Shown: positions 1-7,867 of the stretch, piece by piece
How positions within the stretch are numbered: the first letter of the stretch is position 1
How the letters are laid out: each line of letters opens with the position of its first letter
DNA from: Spongiactinospora rosea
GTDB lineage: Bacteria; Actinomycetota; Actinomycetes; Streptosporangiales; Streptosporangiaceae
Assembly: GCF_003315795.1 (NCBI RefSeq)
Contig: NZ_QMEY01000002.1
Span: 620,001-684,000, forward strand
DNA: 64,000 nucleotides
Direction of reading: 5' to 3'
The notes under the pieces: generated by a model
What the model saw: only the letters and a program-made list of their open reading frames with translations
Databases searched by the model: none
Told to the model about the DNA's origin: nothing
Translations under genes and position numbers: made by a program

Positions 1-260
1 ACCCGGTCTCCGGTCACCAGGGTGACGAAAGCGGGTAGTCGCGGCTTGACATCCTCCACTGATTTCGTGGCGGTCGAACGCGGGCCGGACTCCGATAGCG
101 AATTCTCGAACTGGCAGGGGATCCGAGCTGCCAGCGCGGAATCGCCGAGTGCGCGATTGATGGCGCTCTGTGTCGGGGCCGCGTTCGCCGAGCCCGGCGG
201 TAAGCCGAGTCCGACCGCGGTGACCAGGCCAATTGTTGCGGTAATCGTTTTCCGTATCAT
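1..260 (-). CDS. Secreted S8 (subtilisin-like) serine peptidase, N-terminal fragment
   Basis: The gene runs off the left edge, so only 86 codons from the ATG at 258-260 are visible. They encode a Sec signal peptide (MIRK, a hydrophobic stretch to about residue 22, then a SANA/A cleavage site near residue 27). A propeptide-like stretch follows and ends in VTLVTGDRV. That last motif is the usual opening of the inhibitor-like prodomain of large secreted actinobacterial subtilases. The catalytic Asp/His/Ser domain lies outside the window, so the family call rests on this motif and the export signal. A GGAG-like ribosome site sits about 9 nt upstream of the start. Confidence 0.65.
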   Translation of the reverse strand, partial: MIRKTITATIGLVTAVGLGLPPGSANAAPTQSAINRALGDSALAARIPCQFENSLSESGPRSTATKSVEDVKPRLPAFVTLVTGDR

Positions 261-762
261 CGGCGCGCTCCGAGGTCGCGCGTCGTGCAAGGAATCGGCG
301 GCATGAACACGCTCGCTGCCGAGACCTGGTTCTGTGGGGGGTGAGACACAGGTCCTCCTGTCGGCTCATCGTCGCCTAATTACCAAGGCGACCTTCCACT
401 CCTAGCACAAATCACTCCAATCGTCATGACCGTACGGCCGAATCTCCATACCGGGATATGTCAAGGAGTCACGACATGGCCGCTCACCATTGCTTTTTAC
501 AATAGTAAAACCACGGAGAGTGCCATTGTTGGGCCGGGCCGCGTCATGACGGCCGCCATTTCCGGCGATACGCGCCGCGCGATACGGACACGGGCCGCCC
601 CCCAGGGCGGCCACGAGCCCCGGGCGCACTGCTCATGCGGCCGGGGCACGGCCGATTCCGCGTGTTGGGTGTGCCCGATTCCATGCGGGCGCGGCGACGG
701 ACCGTGCATGATCGAGTCAGTACGCATGCCGACGAGACGCACCCGTGAAGAATGGACCTGAC
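261..762. other. Intergenic region with divergent promoters and a possible 9-codon ORF
   Basis: 502 bp separate the S8 peptidase from the aldo/keto reductase. I see no convincing protein gene. Positions 476-505 could encode the peptide MAAHHCFLQ, preceded by AAGGAG at 463-468. Overlapping its end is an AT-rich inverted repeat, TTTTAC-aata-GTAAAA (495-510), unusual in such GC-rich DNA and possibly part of a regulatory site. Confidence 0.4.
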
Positions 763-1605
763 ATGACAGCGCGCACGATCACCATCGGGGACGGCCTGGA
801 GATCAACCGGCTGGGCTTCGGCGCGATGCACCTGACCGGCCCGCACTCCTGGGGACCTCCCGCCGACGAGGCATCGGCGCTGGCGGTGGCCAGGCGGGCG
901 GTCGAGCTGGGCGTGAACCACATCGACACCGCCGACTCCTACGGGCCCGGCACCAGCGAGGAGATGCTGGCCCGCGCGCTGCACCCGTACCCGGCGGGGC
1001 TGCTGATCGGCACCAAGGCGGGGCAGTCCCGGCCCTCGCCCCGCGAGTGGGTGGCGCTCGGGCGGCCGGAGTACCTACGCCAGCAGGTCGAGCTGAGCCT
1101 GCGGCGGCTGCGCCTGCCGGTCATCGACCTGTTCTGGCTGCACCGTATCGATCCGAAGGTCCCGGCCGCCGACCAGTTCGGGGTGCTGGCGCGGTTGCGG
1201 GACGAGGGCAAGGTCCGGCATGTCGGGCTGTCGCAGGTGTCGGTCGCGCAGATCGAGGAGGCACGCCGGACGGTCGAGATCGTCGGCGTCCAGAACCAGT
1301 ACAACGTGTACTCACGCACGGACGAGGACGTCGTGGACCACTGCACGCGCGAAGGCCTGATGTTCGTACCCTGGGAGCCGGTCGCCTCCGGCGCGCACGC
1401 CGCCCGCACCGGCCCGCTCGCGGAGGTCGCGGCCGAGGTCGGCGCGACGCCGGTACAGGTGTCGCTGGCCTGGCTGCTGCACCGGTCGCCGATCATGTGC
1501 CCGATCCCGGGCACCTCGTCGATCGCGCACCTTGAGGAGAACATGGGCGCGGCCGACGTACGGCTGAGCGACGAGCAGTTCGACCGGCTGGCCAAGCTCG
1601 GCTGA
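763..1605 (+). CDS. Aldo/keto reductase
   Basis: A 280-residue AKR-family (beta/alpha)8 oxidoreductase, expected to reduce aldehydes or ketones with NADPH in the cytoplasm. The catalytic tetrad is visible: Asp and Tyr in HIDTADSYGPGTSEE, Lys in IGTKAG and His in FWLHRID. The C-terminal half has the PIPGTSS cofactor-binding loop near residue 245. The ATG at 763 is preferred to the GTG at 745 because the family begins close to the ITIGDGLEINRLGFG strand and GGA lies about 7 nt upstream. It stands alone; a C/G-rich hairpin (1610-1626) follows the stop. Substrate unknown. Confidence 0.85.
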   Translation: MTARTITIGDGLEINRLGFGAMHLTGPHSWGPPADEASALAVARRAVELGVNHIDTADSYGPGTSEEMLARALHPYPAGLLIGTKAGQSRPSPREWVALGRPEYLRQQVELSLRRLRLPVIDLFWLHRIDPKVPAADQFGVLARLRDEGKVRHVGLSQVSVAQIEEARRTVEIVGVQNQYNVYSRTDEDVVDHCTREGLMFVPWEPVASGAHAARTGPLAEVAAEVGATPVQVSLAWLLHRSPIMCPIPGTSSIAHLEENMGAADVRLSDEQFDRLAKLG

Positions 1606-1821
1606 CGGCCCCCCACGCCGCGGGGGTCGCGCCGGGACGACATCGGCGAGGGGCGGCGACCCCTCCGGCATTATAGCCACAAAAGAAAAAAGCGAGATTT
1701 CCCGAATTGCGGAAACAAATCCGCTCCCCCGGGAGTCTTAATGTGTGGGGAATGCGTAGGGGGCCCGGTTACACCCAGTGGGTGAAATCGCACGCATCAA
1801 CACAGGGGGAAAGGAGACGGC

Positions 1822-3189
1822 ATGCCCGTCGACCTGAAAAACGATCAACCCTTGGCCTGGGATTCGGCCACGCTCGACCCGGACACCAAGGCGATGCTCG
1901 ACAATCTGCAGGCGAACATCCTGCGCGCCCACGTGCGCGAGCACCTGTCCGTGCTGTTCGTACGGTTCAACAACGCCAGAGAGGGCCGCCGGTTTCTTCG
2001 CGGGCTGGCCAGGAGGGTGAAGTCGGCGCGTAAGCACCTCGCCGAAGTGCGCGACTTCAATCTTAGCGGCAAGCGCGGCACTCCTTATGTGGGGGTCGGT
2101 ATGAGCAAGGCCGGATACCGGGATCTCGGACATTCGGCAGAAGAGGTACAAAAGTTCACCGACGTGGTATTTCACGACGGAATGAAGCAGCGGGTGGCCG
2201 TGGTCAACGACCCGCCCGCCGACCAATGGGAGCACGCCTACCAGCGTGACATCCACGCCGTGATCCTGATCGGTGACGCCCGGCCCGAACCGGTCGCGCG
2301 GCTCCGCAGGGAGATCATCGCCGAGCTGCCCCGGTCGGCCCGGGTGCTCGGCGAGGAGACCGGCCGGGGCATGCACAACGCCGCCGGTGAGGGCATCGAG
2401 CACTTCGGCTACGTGGACGGCCGCAGCCAGCCGCTGTTCCTCAAGGACGAGGTGGACAAGGAGCCGAAGGAGCACTGGGACCCGTTTCTCCCGCTGGAGA
2501 ACATCCTGCTCCAAGACCCGCTCGCGCCCAATCCGGTCGCCCACCACGGCAGCTACTTCGTGTTCCGCAAGCTGGAACAGGACGTCCGGGCGTTCCAGCA
2601 GATCGAACGCGACCTCGCCGACGAACTCGGCCTGGTCGGCGCGGACCGCGAGCGGGCGGGGGCGATGCTGTTCGGCCGCTTCCGCGACGGCACGCCGCTG
2701 ACCGACAAGCCGCTGCCCGCGGGCGGGCCGGTGAGCAACGATTTCAGTTTCGACGCCGACCCGGGGAGCAAGTGCCCGTTCAGCAGCCACATCCGCAAGA
2801 GCAACCCGCGGTCGTTCGGGCGGGAGGTGCTGATGGTCCGGCGCGGGCAGACGTACGGCGTGCGCACCGACGACCCGACCGACGACTCCCCGCCGGAGAA
2901 CCGGCCGAGCACGGGGGTCGGGCTGCTGTTCATGTCCTTCAACGGCGAACTGAGTAAGCAGTTCGAGTTCACCCAGGAGAAGTGGGCCAACGCGCCGGAC
3001 TTCCAGGTCCCGGGCACCGGCCACGATCCGGTGATCGGCCAGGGGGAGCGGGACATCAAGGTGACGTTCCCCAAGGTCTGGGGGCAGCCGGAGCTGTCGT
3101 CCCCGATCCCGCAGGTGGCGCAGACGATCACCATGAAGGGCGGCGAGTACTTCTTCATGCCGTCCCTCGCCTATCTGCGCGGCCTGTAG
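1822..3189 (+). CDS. Dyp-type haem peroxidase
   Basis: A 455-residue dye-decolorising peroxidase. It shows the GxxDG motif (GYVDGRSQ, about residues 196-203) carrying the distal catalytic Asp199. The CPFSSHIRKSNPR segment (about 318-330) includes the probable proximal haem ligand His323, and GSYFVFRKLEQDV lies near 243. There is no Tat or Sec signal, so this copy is probably cytoplasmic, or loaded into an encapsulin if the genome encodes one; no encapsulin gene is seen here. AAAGGAG at 1811-1817 supports the ATG at 1822. The 216 bp upstream contain an AT-rich stretch and a short dyad CACCC-agt-GGGTG. The gene converges on the MocR regulator 3 bp away. Confidence 0.92.
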   Translation: MPVDLKNDQPLAWDSATLDPDTKAMLDNLQANILRAHVREHLSVLFVRFNNAREGRRFLRGLARRVKSARKHLAEVRDFNLSGKRGTPYVGVGMSKAGYRDLGHSAEEVQKFTDVVFHDGMKQRVAVVNDPPADQWEHAYQRDIHAVILIGDARPEPVARLRREIIAELPRSARVLGEETGRGMHNAAGEGIEHFGYVDGRSQPLFLKDEVDKEPKEHWDPFLPLENILLQDPLAPNPVAHHGSYFVFRKLEQDVRAFQQIERDLADELGLVGADRERAGAMLFGRFRDGTPLTDKPLPAGGPVSNDFSFDADPGSKCPFSSHIRKSNPRSFGREVLMVRRGQTYGVRTDDPTDDSPPENRPSTGVGLLFMSFNGELSKQFEFTQEKWANAPDFQVPGTGHDPVIGQGERDIKVTFPKVWGQPELSSPIPQVAQTITMKGGEYFFMPSLAYLRGL

Positions 3190-3192
3190 GCG

Positions 3193-4539
3193 TCACATCG
3201 GGATCTCGTCGAGAGTCCGCCGCAGCCTGAGCAGCGCCGGGGCGAGTTCGTCGCGCGGCGGTGTGCCGAGGGCCAGCCGCAGCGCGTGCGGCCGGTACGC
3301 CCCGGTGGCGAAGGCGTCGGCGGTCGAGACGAGGATGCCCGCCCCGGCCAGCGCGTCCGCCACCCGGTCGGGGCGCTGGTGCGGCTGGAGCTCCAGCCAC
3401 ACCAGGTAAGAGGCGGGGTGCGCGGTGACGCGCACCCCGGCCAGTACGTCCCTGGCGATCTCCTGGCGGGCGGCGGCGTCCTCGCGGCGGGCGCGTTCCA
3501 GGCGCTCGACCGTGCCGTCCGCCAGCCAGCCGGTGACCAGCGCGGTGATCAGCCCGGGCGCGCCCCACGCCGCCGCGCGCAGCGCCCTGGTGATCGCCCC
3601 GGCGTACCGGGGCGGCACCACGGCGAAGCCGAACCGCAGCCCGGTCGCCACGTTCTTCGACAGCCCGGCGACGTAGCAGGTGCGCTCGGGGGCGAGGGCC
3701 TGCACCGGCGGCGGCGGGGCCGCCTCCAGGAACGCGTACGTGCCGTCCTCGACGATCACGCAGTCGTGCGCGCGGGCGATGGCGGCCAGGCGGGCGCGCT
3801 GCTCGTGATCGAGCACCCAGCCGAGCGGGTTGTGCACGGTCGGGATGGCGTAGATCAGGCGCACCCGCCGGGTACGGCAGAGCCCGTCGAGCGCGTCGAG
3901 ATCGGGGCCGGGCCCGGTCGGCGGCACGGCCACGGGTATCGGCGCGAGATCGAGACCGTGCGCGGCGGCCAGCAGCTTGATGCCGGGATAGCTGAGCGCG
4001 TCCACGGCCACGACGTCGCCGGGACGGGCCAGGCCGCGCAGCACCGTGTCCAGGGCCTGCTGGGCGCCGCTGGTCAGCAGCACGGTGTCCGGTACGGTGT
4101 CGATCCCGCGGCCGAGCAGGTAGGTGGCCACGATCGCCCGGTCCTGCCCGCGCCCGCCCGGCGGGTGCTGGAGCAGCAGCGCCTCGGCGTCGCCCGAGGC
4201 GGCCAGCGCGCGCAGCGACCGCCGCAGCAGGTCGCCCTGGCCGGGGGCCAGCGGCTGGTTGAACGACAGGTCGGCCACGCGCGGCACCGGCAGCGCGCGG
4301 GAGGGGTCCAGGCCGTCGTAGCCGGACAGCGCCCGCACGAACGTGCCCCGCCCCGGCTCCCCCACGACCAGCCCCAGCGCGGCCAGCTCGGCGTACACCC
4401 GGGTGGCGGTGGCGAGCGCGATCCGCCGGCTGCGGGCCAGCGCGCGGTGCGGCGGCAGCCGGGTGCCGCCCGGCAGCGCGCCGGACCTGATGTCCGCGGC
4501 GAACTCCTCGACGATGGCCTTGTACGACGGCGAGCGCAT
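3193..4539 (-). CDS. MocR-type regulator (GntR HTH fused to aminotransferase fold)
   Basis: A 448-residue MocR/PdxR-like protein. An N-terminal winged helix (about residues 1-70, RLPPHRALARSRRIALATATRVYAEL) is joined to a fold-type I aminotransferase domain that senses PLP or a PLP-amino acid adduct. The likely PLP lysine is in YVAGLSKNVATGLRFG. The ATG at 4539 gives the standard domain start; an upstream frame to 4635 would run through the operator and is rejected. TAGGCT (4547-4552) lies 7 nt before the ATG, so the mRNA may be leaderless. The gene is divergent from an enoyl-CoA hydratase across a perfect 12-bp inverted repeat, the likely operator for one or both. The effector is unknown. 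Confidence 0.88.
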   Translation of the reverse strand: MRSPSYKAIVEEFAADIRSGALPGGTRLPPHRALARSRRIALATATRVYAELAALGLVVGEPGRGTFVRALSGYDGLDPSRALPVPRVADLSFNQPLAPGQGDLLRRSLRALAASGDAEALLLQHPPGGRGQDRAIVATYLLGRGIDTVPDTVLLTSGAQQALDTVLRGLARPGDVVAVDALSYPGIKLLAAAHGLDLAPIPVAVPPTGPGPDLDALDGLCRTRRVRLIYAIPTVHNPLGWVLDHEQRARLAAIARAHDCVIVEDGTYAFLEAAPPPPVQALAPERTCYVAGLSKNVATGLRFGFAVVPPRYAGAITRALRAAAWGAPGLITALVTGWLADGTVERLERARREDAAARQEIARDVLAGVRVTAHPASYLVWLELQPHQRPDRVADALAGAGILVSTADAFATGAYRPHALRLALGTPPRDELAPALLRLRRTLDEIPM

Positions 4540-4557
4540 GCTCCCGAGCCTATGTGT

Positions 4558-4587
4558 ATCCAGGACGATGATTGGATCGTCCTGGAT
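4558..4587. promoter_or_regulatory. MocR operator: perfect 12-bp inverted repeat
   Basis: ATCCAGGACGAT (4558-4569), a 6-bp spacer, then ATCGTCCTGGAT (4576-4587). It lies between the divergent MocR gene and the enoyl-CoA hydratase. A candidate -10 for the hydratase (TAGCCT, 4597-4602) follows, and one for MocR (TAGGCT on the minus strand, 4547-4552) precedes it, so binding would cover both -35 regions. Confidence 0.7.
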
Positions 4588-4640
4588 CGGCGCTCCTAGC
4601 CTGGACGCGTTCACGTCCCCGGCGAAACGGAGCACCCGGC

Positions 4641-5444
4641 ATGAGCGTCCGGCGCGACCACCAAGGCGACCTGCTCACCCTCACCCTCGACCGGGCGGAC
4701 AAGCTCAACGCCCTGGACTACCCGTTGATCGACGCGCTGCTCGCCGAACTCGACCGCGCCGAGGCCGACGACTCCGTGCACGCAGTCATCCTGACCGGCG
4801 CGGGCGGCAGGGCGTTCAGCGCGGGGGCCGACATCCCGTCACTGGCCGCCAGCATCGCGGGCGGCCCGGAACGGGCGCTGCGCGAGATCGTCCGGCGCGG
4901 CCACGGGCTGACCCGGCGCGTCGAGGAGTTCCCCAAGCCGGTGATCGTCGCGGTCAACGGCCTGGCGTACGGCGGCGGCTGCGAGATCGTCGAGGCCGCC
5001 CCGCTGGCCGTCGCCGCCGAGCACGCGCGGTTCGCCAAGCCGGAGATCACGCTCGGCTTCCCGCCGCCGTTCGGCGGGTCGCAGCGGCTGCCCCGGCACG
5101 TCGGACGCAAGCGCGCGCTGGAGATGATCCTCACCGGCGACCCCATCCCTGCGGCCAGGGCGGCCGAGATCGGCCTGGTCAACGCCGTCGTACCGGCCGC
5201 CGACCTGCTCGGCGCGGCCCGCGACCTGGCCGCCCGCGTGGTACGGCACGCGCCCACGGCGGTGACGGCGTGCCTGCGCGCGGTCACCCGCGGCCTCAAC
5301 CTCCCCATCGACGAGGCCCTGGCCGTCGAGGCGGCCTCCTTCGCGGCCACCGTCCCCACCGAGGGCGTCCGGGCCGGTCTGGACCGCTTCCTGGACCGGA
5401 AGGGCCGGACCGGCACCTCAGTGGGGCAGGTGGTCAGGTTGTGA
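4641..5444 (+). CDS. Enoyl-CoA hydratase/isomerase family protein
   Basis: A 267-residue crotonase-fold protein that would act on acyl-CoA thioesters. The two oxyanion-hole segments are visible: AFSAGADIPSLA (about residues 54-65) and NGLAYGGGCEIVEAAPLAVAA (about 105-125), followed by PEITLGFPPPFGGSQRLPR. The start at 4641 has GGAG 8 nt upstream; a longer open frame runs back through the operator and is not used. Divergent from MocR, so an amino-acid or PLP-linked signal may control it. Hydratase, isomerase or another crotonase activity cannot be told apart from sequence. Confidence 0.85.
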   Translation: MSVRRDHQGDLLTLTLDRADKLNALDYPLIDALLAELDRAEADDSVHAVILTGAGGRAFSAGADIPSLAASIAGGPERALREIVRRGHGLTRRVEEFPKPVIVAVNGLAYGGGCEIVEAAPLAVAAEHARFAKPEITLGFPPPFGGSQRLPRHVGRKRALEMILTGDPIPAARAAEIGLVNAVVPAADLLGAARDLAARVVRHAPTAVTACLRAVTRGLNLPIDEALAVEAASFAATVPTEGVRAGLDRFLDRKGRTGTSVGQVVRL

Positions 5445-5469
5445 ACGTGATCTGCTGGCTTCATCCATA

Positions 5470-5491
5470 CGGCCGGATTCGCTTCCGGCCG
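5470..5491. terminator. Hairpin between enoyl-CoA hydratase and GNAT gene
   Basis: CGGCCGGA (5470-5477), a 6-nt loop, TCCGGCCG (5484-5491). It sits 25 nt after the hydratase stop and 11 nt before the next ATG. It could be a GC stem terminator or an operator for the next gene; no U-tract follows. Confidence 0.4.
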
Positions 5492-5502
5492 AATCTGTTC
5501 GT

Positions 5503-6003
5503 ATGACCACTCTTCAAGCGACCGTGCGTCCCGTGAACGCCGCGGACCGTCCCGTCGTCGAGCGGCTCTGGCTCATGTTCCGCCACGATATGGCGGACTT
5601 CCAGGGCGGGCTGCCCAGCCCCGACGGCACCTATCACAGCGACCGGCTACGCCCGGTGTTCGAGGACGACGACTGGGCGGCCTACCTGTTCACCAGCGGA
5701 GACCGGCCGGTCGGGTTCTCGTTCGTCCGCGCGGTGTCCGGCCCGGCGCGTGTGCTGAACAGTTTCTTCGTGGTGCGCGGCGCGCGCCGTTCGGGGATCG
5801 GGATGGAGGTCGTGCGGGAGGTGATCTCCCGGCACCCCGGCCCCTGGAAGATCGCCTTCCAGGACTCCAACACGGCGGCCGTCGCGTTCTGGCGGCGCGT
5901 GGCCACCGAGATCGCCGGCGACTCGTGGACGGAGGAACGCCGGCCGGTCCCGGACCGGCCTGATGTGCCCCCGGACGTGTGGATCTCCTTCACGACCGCC
6001 TGA
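5503..6003 (+). CDS. GNAT family N-acetyltransferase
   Basis: A 166-residue single-domain GNAT. The acetyl-CoA binding region is at about residues 86-105 (FFVVRGARRSGIGMEVVREV, where R/GxxGxG/A reads RRSGIG). It is followed by IAFQDSNTAAVAFWRRV, which matches motif B. There is no Shine-Dalgarno; GAATCT lies exactly 6 nt before the ATG, so a leaderless transcript is likely. Acceptor substrate unknown. Converges on the WYL regulator. Confidence 0.8.
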   Translation: MTTLQATVRPVNAADRPVVERLWLMFRHDMADFQGGLPSPDGTYHSDRLRPVFEDDDWAAYLFTSGDRPVGFSFVRAVSGPARVLNSFFVVRGARRSGIGMEVVREVISRHPGPWKIAFQDSNTAAVAFWRRVATEIAGDSWTEERRPVPDRPDVPPDVWISFTTA

Positions 6004-6055
6004 CCGGCATCCGGCGGGTGCACGACACGGGCCGCTGTCGCGGTGAATCCATGAT

Positions 6056-7030
6056 CTACCGCGACACGGCCCCCGGTTGCCGCTCGGCGGCCGCGGTGAG
6101 CCGGCTCGCCAGGTCCTTGAGGGCCTGGCGCAGTTCGTCGGGGCCGTGGATGGTGAAGGGCCATTCCAGGGAGGCGAGGAGGTGGGCCATGCCGTCCAGG
6201 CGTTCCGCCCGGACGCGCATCAGGACGCCGTCGGGCCGGGCGGTGAGGGTGGCGATGCTCTTCGGCAGCCGTCGCGCGATCTCGCCGAGAGGGCCGTCGA
6301 TGAGGACCTCGACCTCCCAGCGGTAGGGGGCCTGCGCCAGGGCGGCGGTGAGGTGGGCGACCGGGTCGAAGCCAGCGGGGGGTGTGAAGGTGGCGTCGCG
6401 GGGCGTGACGGAGGCGATCCGGTCGATGCGGAACGTGCGCAGGCTCTCGCGGAGGTGGTCGTGGCCGATGACGTACCAGCGCCCGGAGTGGAAGACGATG
6501 CCGTACGGGTCGATGTCGCGTTCGCTGTGCTCCTCGTGCCATGACCGGTAGCGCAGGGCGACGCTCTGGTGGGAGCGGGAGGCCTGGGCCAGGGCCAGCA
6601 GGACGCCGGTTTCGGGGGCCTGGGCGTTCACGGTGCCGGCGGTGAACGACAGGGTGTCGCGCATGGCGGCGAGCGGTTCCCGCAGGGCCTGCGGCAGTAC
6701 TCGCTCGACCTTGGCCAGGGCGCCCGCGCCGGCCGGCGCGGTGCTGTGCATGCCCAGCCGTTCGCCGGCGAGCAGGCCCAGGACGACCGCTAGCGCCTCG
6801 TCGTTCGTGAGCATCAGGGGCGGCATCCGGTAGCCGCGGGCCAGCCGGTAGCCGCCGTAGCGGCCACGGTCGGACTCCACTGGAATGCCCAGCTCCCGCA
6901 GGTGCGCCGTGTATCGGCGCACGGTGCGGACGTCGGTGCCCAGGCGGTCGGCGAGCTGGGCGCCGGTGAGCCCCGCGTGCGTCTGGAGGAGTTCGAGCAG
7001 GGCGAGCACGCGCGTCAGGGGATGAGACAT
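6056..7030 (-). CDS. YafY-type HTH/WYL-domain transcriptional regulator
   Basis: A 324-residue regulator. A DeoR-like helix-turn-helix (about residues 5-58, LTGAQLADRLGTDVRTVRRY) is followed by a WYL ligand-sensing domain (about 140-215, with HSGRWYVIGHD) and a WCX-like C-terminus. It is divergent from an alpha/beta hydrolase. A minus-strand TATAGT (7040-7045) lies 9 nt before its start and overlaps one arm of a 25-bp operator, which fits autoregulation and control of the hydrolase. Confidence 0.88.
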   Translation of the reverse strand: MSHPLTRVLALLELLQTHAGLTGAQLADRLGTDVRTVRRYTAHLRELGIPVESDRGRYGGYRLARGYRMPPLMLTNDEALAVVLGLLAGERLGMHSTAPAGAGALAKVERVLPQALREPLAAMRDTLSFTAGTVNAQAPETGVLLALAQASRSHQSVALRYRSWHEEHSERDIDPYGIVFHSGRWYVIGHDHLRESLRTFRIDRIASVTPRDATFTPPAGFDPVAHLTAALAQAPYRWEVEVLIDGPLGEIARRLPKSIATLTARPDGVLMRVRAERLDGMAHLLASLEWPFTIHGPDELRQALKDLASRLTAAAERQPGAVSR

Positions 7031-7042
7031 GGATCACTCACT

Positions 7043-7067
7043 ATACAGGGCGGAAACTGTCCTGTAT
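7043..7067. promoter_or_regulatory. Operator between WYL regulator and hydrolase (7-11-7 inverted repeat)
   Basis: ATACAGG (7043-7049), 11-bp spacer, CCTGTAT (7061-7067). It overlaps the regulator's TATAGT -10 on the minus strand and lies upstream of TACGCT, a possible -10 for the hydrolase. Confidence 0.65.
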
Positions 7068-7108
7068 CGACTCTACGCTCGTCCTACCACCTCGAAAGGG
7101 AGAATCTC

Positions 7109-7843
7109 GTGGCTGCTTTCGTACTCGTTCCCGGCGCTTGGCTCGGTGCCTGGGCCTGGGAGGACACCACCCGTGCGCTGCGGGAGCGCGGCCACACCGT
7201 GCTGCCGTTGACGCTGACAGGTCTCGGCGAACGCGCCGGCCAGGCGACCGCGGAAACGAACCTGGACACCCACATCGACGACATCGTCTCGGCCGTCGAC
7301 CAGCACGGCCTGCGGAATGTCACCCTGGTGGCGCACAGCTACGCCGCCGCTCCCGTCACGGGGGCGGCCGGGCGCCTGGGATCGCGGCTGGAGCGTCTGG
7401 TCTACCTCGACAGCGCCCCGTTCGCCGAGGGCATGGGCATGCTGGACCTCATGCCGCCGCAGGCGGCGGAGGAGTTGAGCAAGCAGGTCGCCGACCACGG
7501 GGAGGGGTGGCGGCTGCCGGTGCCGTCCTTCGAGGTTCTCGGCTCGTTCGGCAGTTTGGCGGGGCTCGGCGAGGACCAGCGCGACCTCATGCGCGCGAAG
7601 GCCGTGCCCCAGCCGTTCGGCACGTACGAGCAACGGCTCACCGGCCTGGCCGAGCCGGGGCCCGGCGTGGACCGCGTCGTGATCGCCTGCGACGACTTCC
7701 GAGGGATGCTGGACGCCGGAGTGCCGATGCTGGCGTTCATGAACCAGCCGCCGTGGCGGCGATTCGACCTGTCCACCGGCCACTGGCCGATGCTGTCCGC
7801 GCCCGGCGAACTCGCCGACGTCCTGCACACGACCGTTTCCTGA
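7109..7843 (+). CDS. Alpha/beta hydrolase
   Basis: A 244-residue alpha/beta hydrolase of the small esterase type. It has an oxyanion strand VLVPGAWLGAWAW, the lid-proximal TLTGLGERA, a nucleophile elbow AHSYAA (Ser about residue 75) and a C-terminal catalytic His in STGHWPM. The GTG at 7109 is chosen because AAAGGGAG (7095-7102) is well spaced and the protein then begins directly at its first beta strand. Probably regulated by the divergent WYL protein. Substrate unknown. Confidence 0.85.
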   Translation: MAAFVLVPGAWLGAWAWEDTTRALRERGHTVLPLTLTGLGERAGQATAETNLDTHIDDIVSAVDQHGLRNVTLVAHSYAAAPVTGAAGRLGSRLERLVYLDSAPFAEGMGMLDLMPPQAAEELSKQVADHGEGWRLPVPSFEVLGSFGSLAGLGEDQRDLMRAKAVPQPFGTYEQRLTGLAEPGPGVDRVVIACDDFRGMLDAGVPMLAFMNQPPWRRFDLSTGHWPMLSAPGELADVLHTTVS

Positions 7844-7867
7844 CGCTGCCGGGGGACGGCACATCCG

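Noticed and set aside
4540..4635. N-terminal extension of the MocR gene
   Set aside because: It would translate the 12-bp inverted repeat and both promoters. The family starts at MRSPSYK, and TAGGCT sits correctly for the ATG at 4539.
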